Shown in pieces: positions 17,219-25,045 of a DNA stretch of 64,000 nucleotides. Source of the DNA: Nitrobacter sp035546855 (GTDB taxonomy: Bacteria > Pseudomonadota > Alphaproteobacteria > Rhizobiales > Xanthobacteraceae). The notes beneath the pieces are model-generated. The model saw nothing but the letters and a program-made list of their open reading frames with translations. It was not told the DNA's origin and made no database searches. The position numbers were made by a program, and so were the translations under genes. Position 1 is the stretch's first letter. Every line of letters begins with the position of its first letter. The stretch lies in NCBI GenBank assembly GCA_035546855.1, contig DASZVY010000050.1, forward strand, positions 1 to 64,000, written 5' to 3'.

Positions 17219-17706
17219 CCCGATACCTGCTCGACACGAACATCTTCATTCAGGCCCGCAACCTGCACTATGGCTTCGATTTCTGCCCGGCCTTTTGGGA
17301 GTGGCTGATCGAGCGCAATGCGACGGGACAGGTCGCCAGCATCGATAAGGTTGCCGACGAGCTTCATGCCGGAGGCGATGACCTTTCCGATTGGGCGACG
17401 GCGCGTGGTCCGGCGTTCTTCTTGCCGCCGGATGATCCGGTCGTGCCCGCATTGGCGCGCGTCAGCGCATGGGCCAGCGGGCAGACCTACGAGCGAGCCG
17501 CCATAGCGACCTTTCTCCAGGTCGCAGACTATTGGCTCGTGGCGCACGCTCTCGCGCACCAATACACGATCGTCACGCATGAGGTCCCGGCGGACTCCGT
17601 GCGGAAGATCAAGATACCCAACGCCTGCATCGGCCTGACTATTCCCTGCATCAGCCCCTACGAGATGCTGCGCCGGGAGCGCGCGCGCTTCGTCCTGGGG
17701 CGATGA
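17215..17706 (+). CDS. DUF4411 PIN-like domain protein (probable toxin)
   Basis: A 163-residue protein beginning TRYLLDTNIFIQARN, the PIN-type first strand with the acidic residue Asp7. Further acidic candidates are in KVADELHAGGDDL and near FLQVADYWLVAHAL; the ending THEVPADSVRKIKIPNAC is typical of DUF4411. PIN-like proteins are metal-dependent RNases in toxin-antitoxin pairs. The start is TTG at 17215 inside the stop of the preceding gene, so the two are translationally coupled. No ATG nearby fits. The pair XRE-ImmA plus DUF4411 is a recurrent predicted toxin-antitoxin arrangement; activity has not been shown here. Confidence 0.82.
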   Translation: MTRYLLDTNIFIQARNLHYGFDFCPAFWEWLIERNATGQVASIDKVADELHAGGDDLSDWATARGPAFFLPPDDPVVPALARVSAWASGQTYERAAIATFLQVADYWLVAHALAHQYTIVTHEVPADSVRKIKIPNACIGLTIPCISPYEMLRRERARFVLGR

Positions 17707-17763
17707 GATCGAGAGCCGGGCCTGAGCTAAGACGCGGCCGGTGGTCAAGGTTCTCCGGTGGAA

Positions 17764-17882
17764 CTGCGCCACAGGTGAATCTCGGGTTCGCCACCGGGGT
17801 AGAGGTCCAAAACAGCGCCCACACCAGGGTGATCCCGTCCTGGGCGGCCTTGTTCATGGCGGGCTGATGGATTGTGTGCTGG
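17764..17882 (+). repeat. 119-bp direct repeat, right copy
   Basis: Partner of 15705-15823, about 92% identical with no gaps. It starts 57 bases after the DUF4411 stop. On the minus strand it can be read as part of an open frame (GVGAVLDLYPGGEPEIHLWR), similarly kept in the left copy, but I do not recognise it. Confidence 0.85.
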
Positions 17883-18055
17883 GTTGGATCGCCGGCTGGC
17901 AGCCACTGGCAAGCCTTTGCCGCCAATGCTCAATGCCGCTCTTCGCGTGATGGCGAAGACCTGTGCCCGGCTTCACCGACGCTCGCCTGCCCCGCACAAG
18001 GCGATTGAACCAAGCTCCCTCTCGGCTAAGGTGTGCTCACGAAGCAGGGGAGAAT

Positions 18056-18673
18056 GTGGTGCCACGAGGGCGGAAAGCAGGAACGAAGAAGACAGACGCC
18101 CAACCGTCCAAAGCAGCAAATGGCTTCGAGGCGACGCTGTGGGCTTCGGCCGACAAGCTGCGCGGTAATATGGACGCCGCCGAATACAAGCATGTCGCGC
18201 TCGGCCTCATCTTCCTGAAATACATCTCCGATCGCTTCGAGGAGCGGCGGGCGAAGGCGCTCGCCGATCCCGAGGAGGTCGGCCTTGTCGACGAGCGGGA
18301 CCTCTATGTCGGCGACAACGTCTTCTGGGTCCCCGAGAACGCGCGCTGGGATTACCTGAAGGCGAACGCCACCAGCGCCGATCCAACGATCGGCGCCTTA
18401 ATCGACCGCGCCATGCTCGAGCTCGAAGCCGAGAATCCGAGCCTCAAGGGCGTCCTGACCAAGAACTATGCCCGTCCCGAGTTGGACCAGACCAAGCTCG
18501 GCGAGGTCATCACGCTGTTCACCAATCTGACCTTCCAGGACGCGCATCATGGCCAGGACGTGCTCGGGCACGTGTACGAGTATTTCCTGGGCCAGTTTGC
18601 CATCGCCGAGCCAAATGACGCGGCACCGCCATACGGAAGTAGAAGACGCTACCGCGCTGAACGAGTCGAGTGA
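18056..18673 (+). pseudogene. hsdM: Type I restriction-modification subunit HsdM, 3'-truncated
   Basis: The first about 185 codons encode the N-terminal HsdM domain: NGFEATLWASADKLRGNMDA, YKHVALGLIFLKYISDRFEE, VFWVPENARWDYL and VLGHVYEYFLGQFA. Normal HsdM continues with GGEFYTP and the methyltransferase motifs. Here homology stops after FAIAE near 18612 and the frame drifts through about 20 unrelated residues to a stop. The AdoMet-binding and catalytic motifs, hsdS and hsdR are all missing. GTG at 18056 or 18059 follows GGGGAG. The product cannot methylate; the deletion endpoint lies about 170 bases from the tRNA. Confidence 0.85.
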
Positions 18674-18779
18674 CGGACGGCAAAATCCTGTCCTGCTGGC
18701 CAGAGTTCTGTACCAGGGCCGGAAACTGCCAATTTATCGTCGCTGGAAACCTAAGGTTTTGAGGACCTTAGCGGACTGC

Positions 18780-18869
18780 TGGCGGAGAGGGAGGGATTCG
18801 AACCCCCGATAGGCTTGCACCTATGCCGCATTTCGAGTGCGGTGCATTCAACCACTCTGCCACCTCTCC
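18780..18869 (-). tRNA. tRNA-Ser, anticodon CGA (reads UCG)
   Basis: A 90-base class II tRNA with encoded CCA. The acceptor stem GGAGAGG pairs with CCTCTCC, followed by discriminator G and CCA. The anticodon stem CCGCA/TGCGG holds loop CTCGAAA, anticodon CGA. The T arm has GGGGG, TTCGAAT, CCCTC, and a long variable arm is present as expected for serine. Its 3' 17 bases are the attachment repeat of the island to its left. Confidence 0.95.
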
Positions 18870-19342
18870 GGGGTGCCAGGCGGGCGGCAGGCCGCCCGAG
18901 TCGCGCCGTGTTCTAGGCGAGGATGGCGGGCCAGACAAGGCGCAGGGCTCAGGAAAAAATCAGCCGCGAGGAAGGACGTTGCGGCCGAAGCAATTGGCGG
19001 CGGCCGATCCAGCGAGGCTGGCGGTTCTCCAGCAGCCGAGGCTGGCGGTTGTCCAGCAGCGCCGCCGCCGCGGCCGGAAGCCGGGTGGGACCGCCAGACG
19101 CGCGAAAAACCGGCGGTCCCGTGCCGCGTCATCAAAATTGTGGCCGGGAAGTGCGGCTTCGCGGGCCACCTGAGCGACGCAGCCACCGTACCGCCTGCCG
19201 CGTCGGGGGCAACGCAATCCCGGTTTTAACCTCACTGATCAAGGTTACCGGCGCCGCCAATCCACGCCGAAGATGCAGCTTGGCACGTTCGCGCCACAGG
19301 CAAGCGGAAGAACGAAATATTCCGAAAGCGCTGCGCGTGCGC
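18870..19342. other. Intergenic stretch with a 24-bp tandem duplication
   Basis: No convincing gene. Just upstream of the tRNA a hairpin (CGGGCGGC at 18881-18888 with GCCGCCCG at 18891-18898) is seen. A 24-base unit, GAGGCTGGCGGT as its core, is tandemly repeated at 19013-19036 and 19037-19060 with one mismatch. Open frames here are proline/alanine-rich with no recognisable family. Confidence 0.5.
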
Positions 19343-20491
19343 TTAACTATCTTTCTTGCCGTCTTTGTCTTTCCTGCCGCTACCGTTCTTGCTGTTGCCG
19401 TTCTTTTTCGCGTTTTTGTCGTCGAGCTTTTTATCTTTCTTGCGGTTGGTGAAGCGCGCGTTGCCGAGGCCGGTGCCGATGGTCAGCACGCCCCAGCGGC
19501 TGACGTCCTGCATGTACGGCATCTCGCTCAGGCCCTGCGCAACGCCGTCATTGTGCATGAGGATTGCGGTGTCGTGGCCGCCGATCTCCGGAATGGCCTC
19601 GATCAGCGCCGCCGGCAGGTTGAATGTGCGGCTCTCCCAGTTGCCCGGGAGATTCTGCGCGCCTTTTTCGATCGATCCGTCCTCGTCGATCACGCCGGGG
19701 CAGGAGATGCCGATGAACGGGGCGAGCTTGTGGCCTTCCTTTTCCGCCGCGGCGATCAGTTCCTTGAGCATCTTCACGAGGCGTTTCACCGCGCCCTCGC
19801 GGGTCGGCTCGTCGTCGGCGTGGCGCCAGAGTTCGGACTTCCACACGGCTGCCCTGGAGAGATCGGAAGCCTTCTTCCAGCGCGTCTCCACCACGCCGCA
19901 GCGGATGTTGGTACCGCCGATGTCGACCGCCAGAATGCTGTCGAAGGCTTCGAAGATCCACGACGGCGCGAGATGCAGGCAGCCGATCAGGCCCGCTTCA
20001 TCGGGATCGAAGCGGATCGGGATCAGGTGGATCTTGTGACCTTCGCCTTTCAGGATCAGGTCGGTGCGTGCGATGGCGATTTCGCCGGCCCGGCTCTTGC
20101 GAAAGCCGCCGCCGACCACGATGCACTCGGTGTCGGCCCAGGCCTTGGTCTTGAGGAAGCGGCCGGTCACGTAGGCGAGCTCCCGCGCGAACTCCTCGAT
20201 CGCGCCATGCACCAGCGCGGCCGCCTCGACGTCGTCGCCGGCGAGCATGGCGTCCAGCGAGGCTTTGGCGATGTCTTCGGACGGCGTCTTGCCGAGGGGA
20301 TCGCCGCCGTTCTTCTTCAGCGGCTTGCGCAGATCGTCGAGAATCCGGCGGAACGCGCCCTTGCTGGCGCGATCGCCGAGAAAGCCGTCGTCGTCCTTGA
20401 TTTCGATGTTGTAGCTGTCGATATCGACGGAGGGCAGTCGCGGCACCCCGTGCTTGCCGATGCCGGCGGTCGTCAACGTGTCCTCAGCCAT
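19343..20491 (-). CDS. ROK-family sugar kinase with swapped (circularly permuted) halves
   Basis: A 382-residue ROK-type protein with motifs in unusual order. The part that normally ends a ROK kinase comes first: helical segment SEDIAKASLDAMLAGDDVEA at 71-90, the VVGGG adenosine strand at 125-129, then DPDEAGLIGCLHLA at 162-175. The normal beginning follows: LAVDIGGTN at 187-195, ISCPGVIDEDG at 262-272, HNDGVAQG at 313-320 with the likely catalytic Asp315, and TIGTGLGNA at 337-345. A lysine-rich tail (about 350-382) ends the protein. A linear ROK kinase is about 300 residues with DIGGT at the start. The usual zinc motif is not seen. Hexokinase-type activity is plausible; the substrate is unknown. 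The ATG at 20491 has AAGGGG upstream. Confidence 0.8.
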   Translation of the reverse strand: MAEDTLTTAGIGKHGVPRLPSVDIDSYNIEIKDDDGFLGDRASKGAFRRILDDLRKPLKKNGGDPLGKTPSEDIAKASLDAMLAGDDVEAAALVHGAIEEFARELAYVTGRFLKTKAWADTECIVVGGGFRKSRAGEIAIARTDLILKGEGHKIHLIPIRFDPDEAGLIGCLHLAPSWIFEAFDSILAVDIGGTNIRCGVVETRWKKASDLSRAAVWKSELWRHADDEPTREGAVKRLVKMLKELIAAAEKEGHKLAPFIGISCPGVIDEDGSIEKGAQNLPGNWESRTFNLPAALIEAIPEIGGHDTAILMHNDGVAQGLSEMPYMQDVSRWGVLTIGTGLGNARFTNRKKDKKLDDKNAKKNGNSKNGSGRKDKDGKKDS

Positions 20492-20653
20492 GCGGCCCCT
20501 TGCCCGGTTGATCCTGCCGGGACACAACGGCGGGGGAACCCGTTGGTTTCAGGCCGCCACGCCGGATTCCGGCTCCGTCGGCTGGCGGCGGCGGGAATCC
20601 GGCAAAATGCGCCGAAATGGCTGATTTGTGGCCGGGTTCAGGGGCGCTTTGCC

Positions 20654-20681
20654 TTGACTCCCGGTTAGGGGCGGCTATAAG
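20654..20681 (+). promoter_or_regulatory. Housekeeping-type promoter for rplU-rpmA
   Basis: TTGACT at 20654 and TATAAG at 20676 are spaced 16 bases. The site lies about 150 bases before rplU. The rest of the 340-base gap to the ROK gene contains GC-rich inverted segments, for example GCGCCGC...GCGCGGC around 20708-20728, which may form a leader structure, and no gene. Confidence 0.6.
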
Positions 20682-20832
20682 TCCGGCAGCCGGCGCGGGG
20701 TGACCCAGCGCCGCTTGTTTTTGCGCGGCTGGCGGCCTTTCGCCCGGCGGCACGAAAAGCCCTTAATCCGACTGACCAAAAAGCCGGCCCGGACGTGTCC
20801 GAGGCCGGGATCGAACACGAAGGAATCAAACG

Positions 20833-21324
20833 ATGTTCGCAGTCATCAAAACCGGCGGCCGGCAGTACCGCGTCGTTCCGGATGATGTGCTCGAGATTGG
20901 CAAGATCGCCGGCGACGTCGGCTCGATCGTGCAGCTTGGTGAAGTTCTGGTGCTCGGCGGCGATACGCCGGTGCTCGGCACCCCCACCGTCGCGGGTGCG
21001 TCGGTCGCGGCCGAAGTGCTGCAGCACAAGCGCGGCCCCAAGGTGATCGCGTTCAAGAAGCGCCGCCGCAAGAATTCGAAGCGCAAGCGCGGTTATCGCG
21101 ACGAGCTGACGGTGCTGCGCATCACCGAGATCCTCGCTGACGGCAAGGCGCCGACCATCGGTCCGCGCCCGAAGAAGGAAAAGATCGCCAAGCCCGTGGA
21201 CGGTGACGAGGCCGACGCACCGAAGGCCGCGAGGAAGAAGGCGCCGGCCAAGAAAGCGGCTCCGGCAAAAAAGGCTGTCGCCAAGAAGGCGCCAGCGAAG
21301 AAAGCCGCGAAGAGCGAGAAATAA
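20833..21324 (+). CDS. rplU: 50S ribosomal protein L21
   Basis: A 163-residue L21 with the opening MFAVIKTGGRQYRV and the C-terminal core signature KVIAFKKRRRKNSKRKRGYR that contacts 23S rRNA. The conserved part is about 103 residues. A 60-residue tail of Lys/Ala/Pro repeats (KKAPAKKAAPAKKA-type) follows, an extension common in this group. It is the first gene of rplU-rpmA. Confidence 0.98.
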   Translation: MFAVIKTGGRQYRVVPDDVLEIGKIAGDVGSIVQLGEVLVLGGDTPVLGTPTVAGASVAAEVLQHKRGPKVIAFKKRRRKNSKRKRGYRDELTVLRITEILADGKAPTIGPRPKKEKIAKPVDGDEADAPKAARKKAPAKKAAPAKKAVAKKAPAKKAAKSEK

Positions 21325-21410
21325 GAGAGATTAAAAATTCTCCGTGATGAAAAGTGAATGATTTCGTCACGGAATTGATCTACAAGACAAGAGAAGTTTG
21401 GAGACGGGCC

Positions 21411-21683
21411 ATGGCTCACAAAAAAGCAGGCGGTTCATCGCGGAACGGACGTGATTCGGCCGGCAAGCGCCTTGGGATCAAGGCGTTCGGCGGTGAGCAC
21501 GTAATTCCCGGTAACATTATCGCCCGTCAGCGCGGCACCACCTGGCATCCCGGCCTTAATGTCGGCATGGGCACGGACCACACCCTGTTTGCCAAGGTCG
21601 AGGGCCGTGTCGAGTTCCGCGCGAAAGCGGGCGGCCGTACTTTCGTATCGGTCCTCCCGATGACGGAAGCCGCGGCCGAATAA
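21411..21683 (+). CDS. rpmA: 50S ribosomal protein L27
   Basis: A 90-residue L27 starting MAHKKAGGSSRNGRDSAGKR, the universal N-terminus that reaches toward the peptidyl-transferase centre, and containing NIIARQRGT. The start at 21411, behind GGAG, is fixed by this N-terminus; longer readings are unlikely. No N-terminal cleavable extension of the Firmicutes type is present. A terminator follows. Confidence 0.98.
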   Translation: MAHKKAGGSSRNGRDSAGKRLGIKAFGGEHVIPGNIIARQRGTTWHPGLNVGMGTDHTLFAKVEGRVEFRAKAGGRTFVSVLPMTEAAAE

Positions 21684-21744
21684 AACGGTGGATCACATCG
21701 CGTCCGCCGGTCCCTGTTGAACCGGCGGAGCGTCAAGGGCTCCA

Positions 21745-21776
21745 AAGGGGAGGCGGGAAACCGGCCTCCCCTTCTT
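21745..21776 (+). terminator. Rho-independent terminator after rpmA
   Basis: AAGGGGAGGC at 21745-21754 pairs perfectly with GCCTCCCCTT at 21764-21773 and is followed by a short T-rich CTTAGTT. Confidence 0.7.
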
Positions 21777-21825
21777 AGTTGTGCGTTTGCATCTTGAACC
21801 TGCGTTCGCATCACGGAGCCCGACC

Positions 21826-22434
21826 ATGTTGCAGGACATCCCGACCCCGACTCCCGCCTCCGCATTGCGCGAGGCTCGCCCGTTCGTGCTGGAGACCGGG
21901 CGGCTGACGCTGCGCAAACCGACGCTGGCCGACGCCAAGGGCCTTGCCGTGCTCGCCAACGATCGCCGCATCGCGGAGATGACGCGGCGTTTGCCGCATC
22001 CCTACACCCAGGACGACGCGGTTCAGTTCATCAAGGCCGTTGCCGGCGACAGCAGCGAGACGGTGTTCCTGATCGAATCCGACTTCCGGCCGATCGGCGT
22101 GGTCGGCATCGACTGGCGCGAGCCCGAGACGCCGGAACTCGGCTACTGGCTCGGCGTCGATCATTGGGGCCGAGGCTTCGCGACCGAGGCGGCGCGCGCG
22201 GTGATCGATTACGCCTTCGAGGAGTTCGACATCGATCGGATGGTTTCCGGCGCGCGCGTGGTCAACCCGGCGTCTCGCAACGTGCTGGAGAAGTGCGGCT
22301 TCCAGTGGACCGGTGTGGAGTTGCATCGCTTCACGGCGCTCGGCTCGTCGACGCCGGTGGACCGCTTTCGTCTGACGCGCGGCGTGTGGTCGTCGCTGAA
22401 GCACTGGGGCAGCGCCGCGCGCCGGGAGAGGTGA
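21826..22434 (+). CDS. GNAT-family N-acetyltransferase (RimJ-like)
   Basis: A 202-residue acetyltransferase of the RimJ/RimL-type subgroup: LETGRLTLRKPTLADAKGLA at the start, the acetyl-CoA loop HWGRGFATEAARAVIDYAF and the closing strand NPASRNVLEKCGFQWTG. The acceptor is unknown. The ATG at 21826 with GGAG upstream is preferred over a TTG at 21781. In related genomes a GNAT gene commonly lies between rpmA and obgE, which supports a conserved position. It is read separately after the rpmA terminator. Confidence 0.85.
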   Translation: MLQDIPTPTPASALREARPFVLETGRLTLRKPTLADAKGLAVLANDRRIAEMTRRLPHPYTQDDAVQFIKAVAGDSSETVFLIESDFRPIGVVGIDWREPETPELGYWLGVDHWGRGFATEAARAVIDYAFEEFDIDRMVSGARVVNPASRNVLEKCGFQWTGVELHRFTALGSSTPVDRFRLTRGVWSSLKHWGSAARRER

Positions 22435-22490
22435 CTCTCTCCCTCTCTCCCCCTTGTGGGGAGGGAGGAAGCGCCTCGCCAAAGCGCGGC

Positions 22491-23687
22491 TCACTCCGCC
22501 TTCAATCGTCCCACCGCGGGCAGCAGCAGACCCGCGCTCGCCGTCGCGACCGCGCCGATCAGGAACGCGACGTCGTAACCGAACGCGCCGGTGAGCAGGC
22601 CGACGATCGGCCCGGTCAATCCGGCGGCGATGTCGAAGAAGGCGACGAAGTTGCCGACGGCGCGGCCGCGCTGCGAGGCCGGCACCTGCTTCGTCGCGAT
22701 CACGCCCATCGACGGAAACACCAGCGAGAAGCCGAACCCGCTCAACGCTGCGCCCGTGATCGCGAGCGATGGCGTCGGCGCGAGCCACAGCAGCAATTGA
22801 CCGGCGGTTTCGATCGCAAGCGACACGCCGACGACGCGCACCGCGCCGAAACTGTCGGGCCAGTGCGCGCCGACCAGCCGCACCAGCGTGTAGGCGATGC
22901 CGAACGCAGTGATCGCGAGGCCCGCGTGGTCCCAGCCGCGCGCGGCATAGTCGAGCGGCAGGAACGCCGCCATGGCCGCGAAGGGGATGGTGGCCAGCAT
23001 CAGAATGAGTCCCGGCCGCCAGATCAGGCTGATGACCTTGTGGAAGGGCGCGCGGTCGCCGCCGGTCGCCGGCACCGCGGGCAACAGCCCCGCGATGACC
23101 AGCGCGATCAACGGAAGCACCGTGGTCAGGGCGCCGATGCCCGCGAATCCGTAAGCGCGATAGATCGACAGGCCGAGCGGCGCGCCGAGGCCGAACGCCG
23201 CATACATGGCGATTCCCTGCCACGCCATCACGCGGCCGGTGCGTGCCGGTCCGATGCGGCCGATGCCCCAGCTCATGGTGCCCGTCAGGAACAGGCTTTC
23301 GCCGAAGCCGAGCAGAACGCGCGCGACCAGCAGCAGCGCGAGCCGCTGCGGCGCCGTTCCGGCCGTCCACGCGGAGGCCAGGTAGAAAATGCCGGCGATC
23401 GCCGTCAGCGGCACGCCGACGAGCACGCCGGCCCTGGGCCCGCGATGATCGGCGATGGTGCCGGCCCAGTGCCGTGTCAGCACGGTGACGATCGATTGCA
23501 GCCCGATCACCCAGCCGACCGTGAAGGCGTCGAAGCCAAGTTCGTTGTGGACATAGAGCGCGATCGCCGGCAGCGGCGCGCCGATCGCGGAAAAGTTGAG
23601 AGCGATGATGGCGACCAGCGGCGCGAGGCCGGACAGGGCCGAGCGGGTAGCAGCGTGGTCGATTGCGGAGGACGTGGTCACAGTCAC
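22491..23687 (-). CDS. MFS transporter
   Basis: A 398-residue major facilitator protein with about 12 hydrophobic segments and a loop TIADHRGPRAGVLVG after the second helix, similar to the YfcJ/YhhS group of predicted sugar or drug exporters. The central charged loop GGDRAPFHKVISLIW splits the two six-helix halves. No regulator or metabolic gene is adjacent on its strand, so the substrate cannot be named. Its 3' end meets a palindromic repeat that also follows the GNAT gene. Confidence 0.85.
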   Translation of the reverse strand: MTVTTSSAIDHAATRSALSGLAPLVAIIALNFSAIGAPLPAIALYVHNELGFDAFTVGWVIGLQSIVTVLTRHWAGTIADHRGPRAGVLVGVPLTAIAGIFYLASAWTAGTAPQRLALLLVARVLLGFGESLFLTGTMSWGIGRIGPARTGRVMAWQGIAMYAAFGLGAPLGLSIYRAYGFAGIGALTTVLPLIALVIAGLLPAVPATGGDRAPFHKVISLIWRPGLILMLATIPFAAMAAFLPLDYAARGWDHAGLAITAFGIAYTLVRLVGAHWPDSFGAVRVVGVSLAIETAGQLLLWLAPTPSLAITGAALSGFGFSLVFPSMGVIATKQVPASQRGRAVGNFVAFFDIAAGLTGPIVGLLTGAFGYDVAFLIGAVATASAGLLLPAVGRLKAE

Positions 23688-23831
23688 AGGAGCGCCTTTC
23701 GAGTCCCGCCGGGCATGGCCGGCAGGGTGGGCGCGTTGAGTGACGTTAACGCTTACGGAAATGCAGAACGCCTGCCTTCGATGCGCGCCCTGTAACGTAT
23801 CGGGTTTGGTGCGTCAAGCATCCCTCGTCTC

Positions 23832-23934
23832 CGTCATTCCGGACGATCCGCAGAGCGGATCGATCCGGAATCTCGCTACACTCGCTGGACCACGAGATTC
23901 CGGGTTCGCGACTTTGTCGCGCCTCGGAATGACG
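23832..23934. repeat. Dispersed palindrome, CGTCATTCC...GGAATGACG family
   Basis: CGTCATTCCGGA begins and TCGGAATGACG ends the element, with inner inverted segments GATCCGCAGAGCGGATCGATC and GATTCCGGGTTCGCGAC. It lies between the MFS and EamA genes. The outer form resembles short repeats scattered through Bradyrhizobium-group genomes. Confidence 0.6.
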
Positions 23935-23942
23935 GCCACCGT

Positions 23943-24860
23943 CTACGCCGGCGGGTTCACCGCCGTCTCGTCGTGGCCGAGGCGCTGTTCGCGCAGGAAG
24001 ATGTAGAGGCCGGCGGCGATGATGATCGCGGCGCCCGCGATCGTCGCCCAGGACGGCACGTCGCCGAACACGGCGTAGCCGAAGATCACCGCCCACACGA
24101 TCATCGAATACTGATAGGGCACCACCGCCGAGGCCGGCGCGAGCTTCAGCGAGCGGTTGACGCAGAGCAGCGCGCAGACCGAGATGAGACCGGCCGCGGC
24201 GAACAGGCCGAGGCTCGGCAGCGTCGGCGTCACCCAGCCGATCGGCGCCAGCACCGCGCCGAATGCGAAAGTGCCGACGAACTGCGAGGACGCCAGCACG
24301 ATGTCCGGCGTCGCGCGCAGCGAGCGGGTAATCAGCATCAGGATCGCGAACGAGGTGCTGCCGCCGAGCGCGATCAGCGCCGGCCAGCTCACGGTCTGCG
24401 CCGAGGGCCGCAGCGCGATCAGCACGCCGAGGAAACCGATCAGGATGGCACTCCAGCGCCGCCAGCCGACGCGCTCGCGCAGCACGATCGCCGCCAGCGC
24501 CGTGACGAAGATCGGGCAGGCGAGATAGTAGGTGATGACGTCGGCGAGCGGCAGGTAGCGCGCGGCGAGGAAGAACGCGGCGACTTCCAGCGTCGAAAGG
24601 ATGACGCGCAGCAGTTGCAGCCCGGGCCGCTCAAGTTGCAGGAAATCGCGGCGGTGCCGCCAGATCAGGGGCGCCAGCAGCACAAACGAGGCGCAGGCGC
24701 GCAGCCACAGCAGTTGCCCGACCGAGTAGGTGCCGACGATGTATTTGCCGAGCGCATCTCCGAACGAGAACATCCAGACGCCCAGCAGCATCAGGCCGAT
24801 GCCGGCAAGCCGCGCCGAGCGCTCGTCGGCGGCGGGAGAGAGTTTGGCGAGCAGGGTCAT
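23943..24860 (-). CDS. EamA/DMT-family transporter
   Basis: A 305-residue membrane protein with ten predicted helices in two EamA repeats (about 25-150 and 165-295). Features are MLLGVWMFSFGDALGKYIVG, the helix-4 region YLPLADVITYYLACPIFVTA and the end WATIAGAAIIIAAGLYIFLR. Such proteins export amino acids, metabolites or drugs. I place the start at the ATG at 24860; reading further upstream would run into a dispersed repeat. The ribosome site is weak. Substrate unknown. Confidence 0.85.
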   Translation of the reverse strand: MTLLAKLSPAADERSARLAGIGLMLLGVWMFSFGDALGKYIVGTYSVGQLLWLRACASFVLLAPLIWRHRRDFLQLERPGLQLLRVILSTLEVAAFFLAARYLPLADVITYYLACPIFVTALAAIVLRERVGWRRWSAILIGFLGVLIALRPSAQTVSWPALIALGGSTSFAILMLITRSLRATPDIVLASSQFVGTFAFGAVLAPIGWVTPTLPSLGLFAAAGLISVCALLCVNRSLKLAPASAVVPYQYSMIVWAVIFGYAVFGDVPSWATIAGAAIIIAAGLYIFLREQRLGHDETAVNPPA

Positions 24861-24883
24861 GATGCGCCGTGCGGCTTTCGTGT

Positions 24884-24973
24884 CGTCATGGCCGGATTTA
24901 TTCCGGCCATCCACGTCTTTTGCTTGTTCTCGTTTTAAAGGCGTGGATGCCCGGCACAAGGCCGGGCATGACG
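24884..24973. repeat. Dispersed palindrome, CGTCATGGCCGG / CCACGTCTT family
   Basis: Starts CGTCATGGCCGG and ends GCCGGGCATGACG, with inner CATCCACGTCTTTT facing AAGGCGTGGATG. Other members lie at 27591, 32430, 35022 and, in part, 25606 and 63870. Confidence 0.75.
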
Positions 24974-25045
24974 GATGAGCTGTCCACTATTGCCGCATCT
25001 CGGTTGCCACGTTACCGATAAGCGAACTTCCCGCAGGACCACAAC

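Larger units (their letters stand above)
14571..18780. mobile_element. Remnant genomic island at the 3' end of tRNA-Ser(CGA)
   Basis: The interval is bounded on the right by the 3' end of an intact tRNA-Ser gene and on the left by a 17-base copy of that end. It carries typical mobile cargo: XRE regulators, an ImmA/PIN-like toxin cassette, a broken type I restriction subunit and internal direct repeats. No integrase, relaxase or excisionase gene is visible, so it looks like a deletion derivative that can no longer move by itself. Its boundaries rest on the 17-base repeat and on gene content. Confidence 0.7.

Noticed and set aside
18848..19186. 112-codon minus-strand frame next to tRNA-Ser
   Set aside because: It is Pro/Ala-rich, includes a tandem DNA duplication and overlaps the tRNA end.
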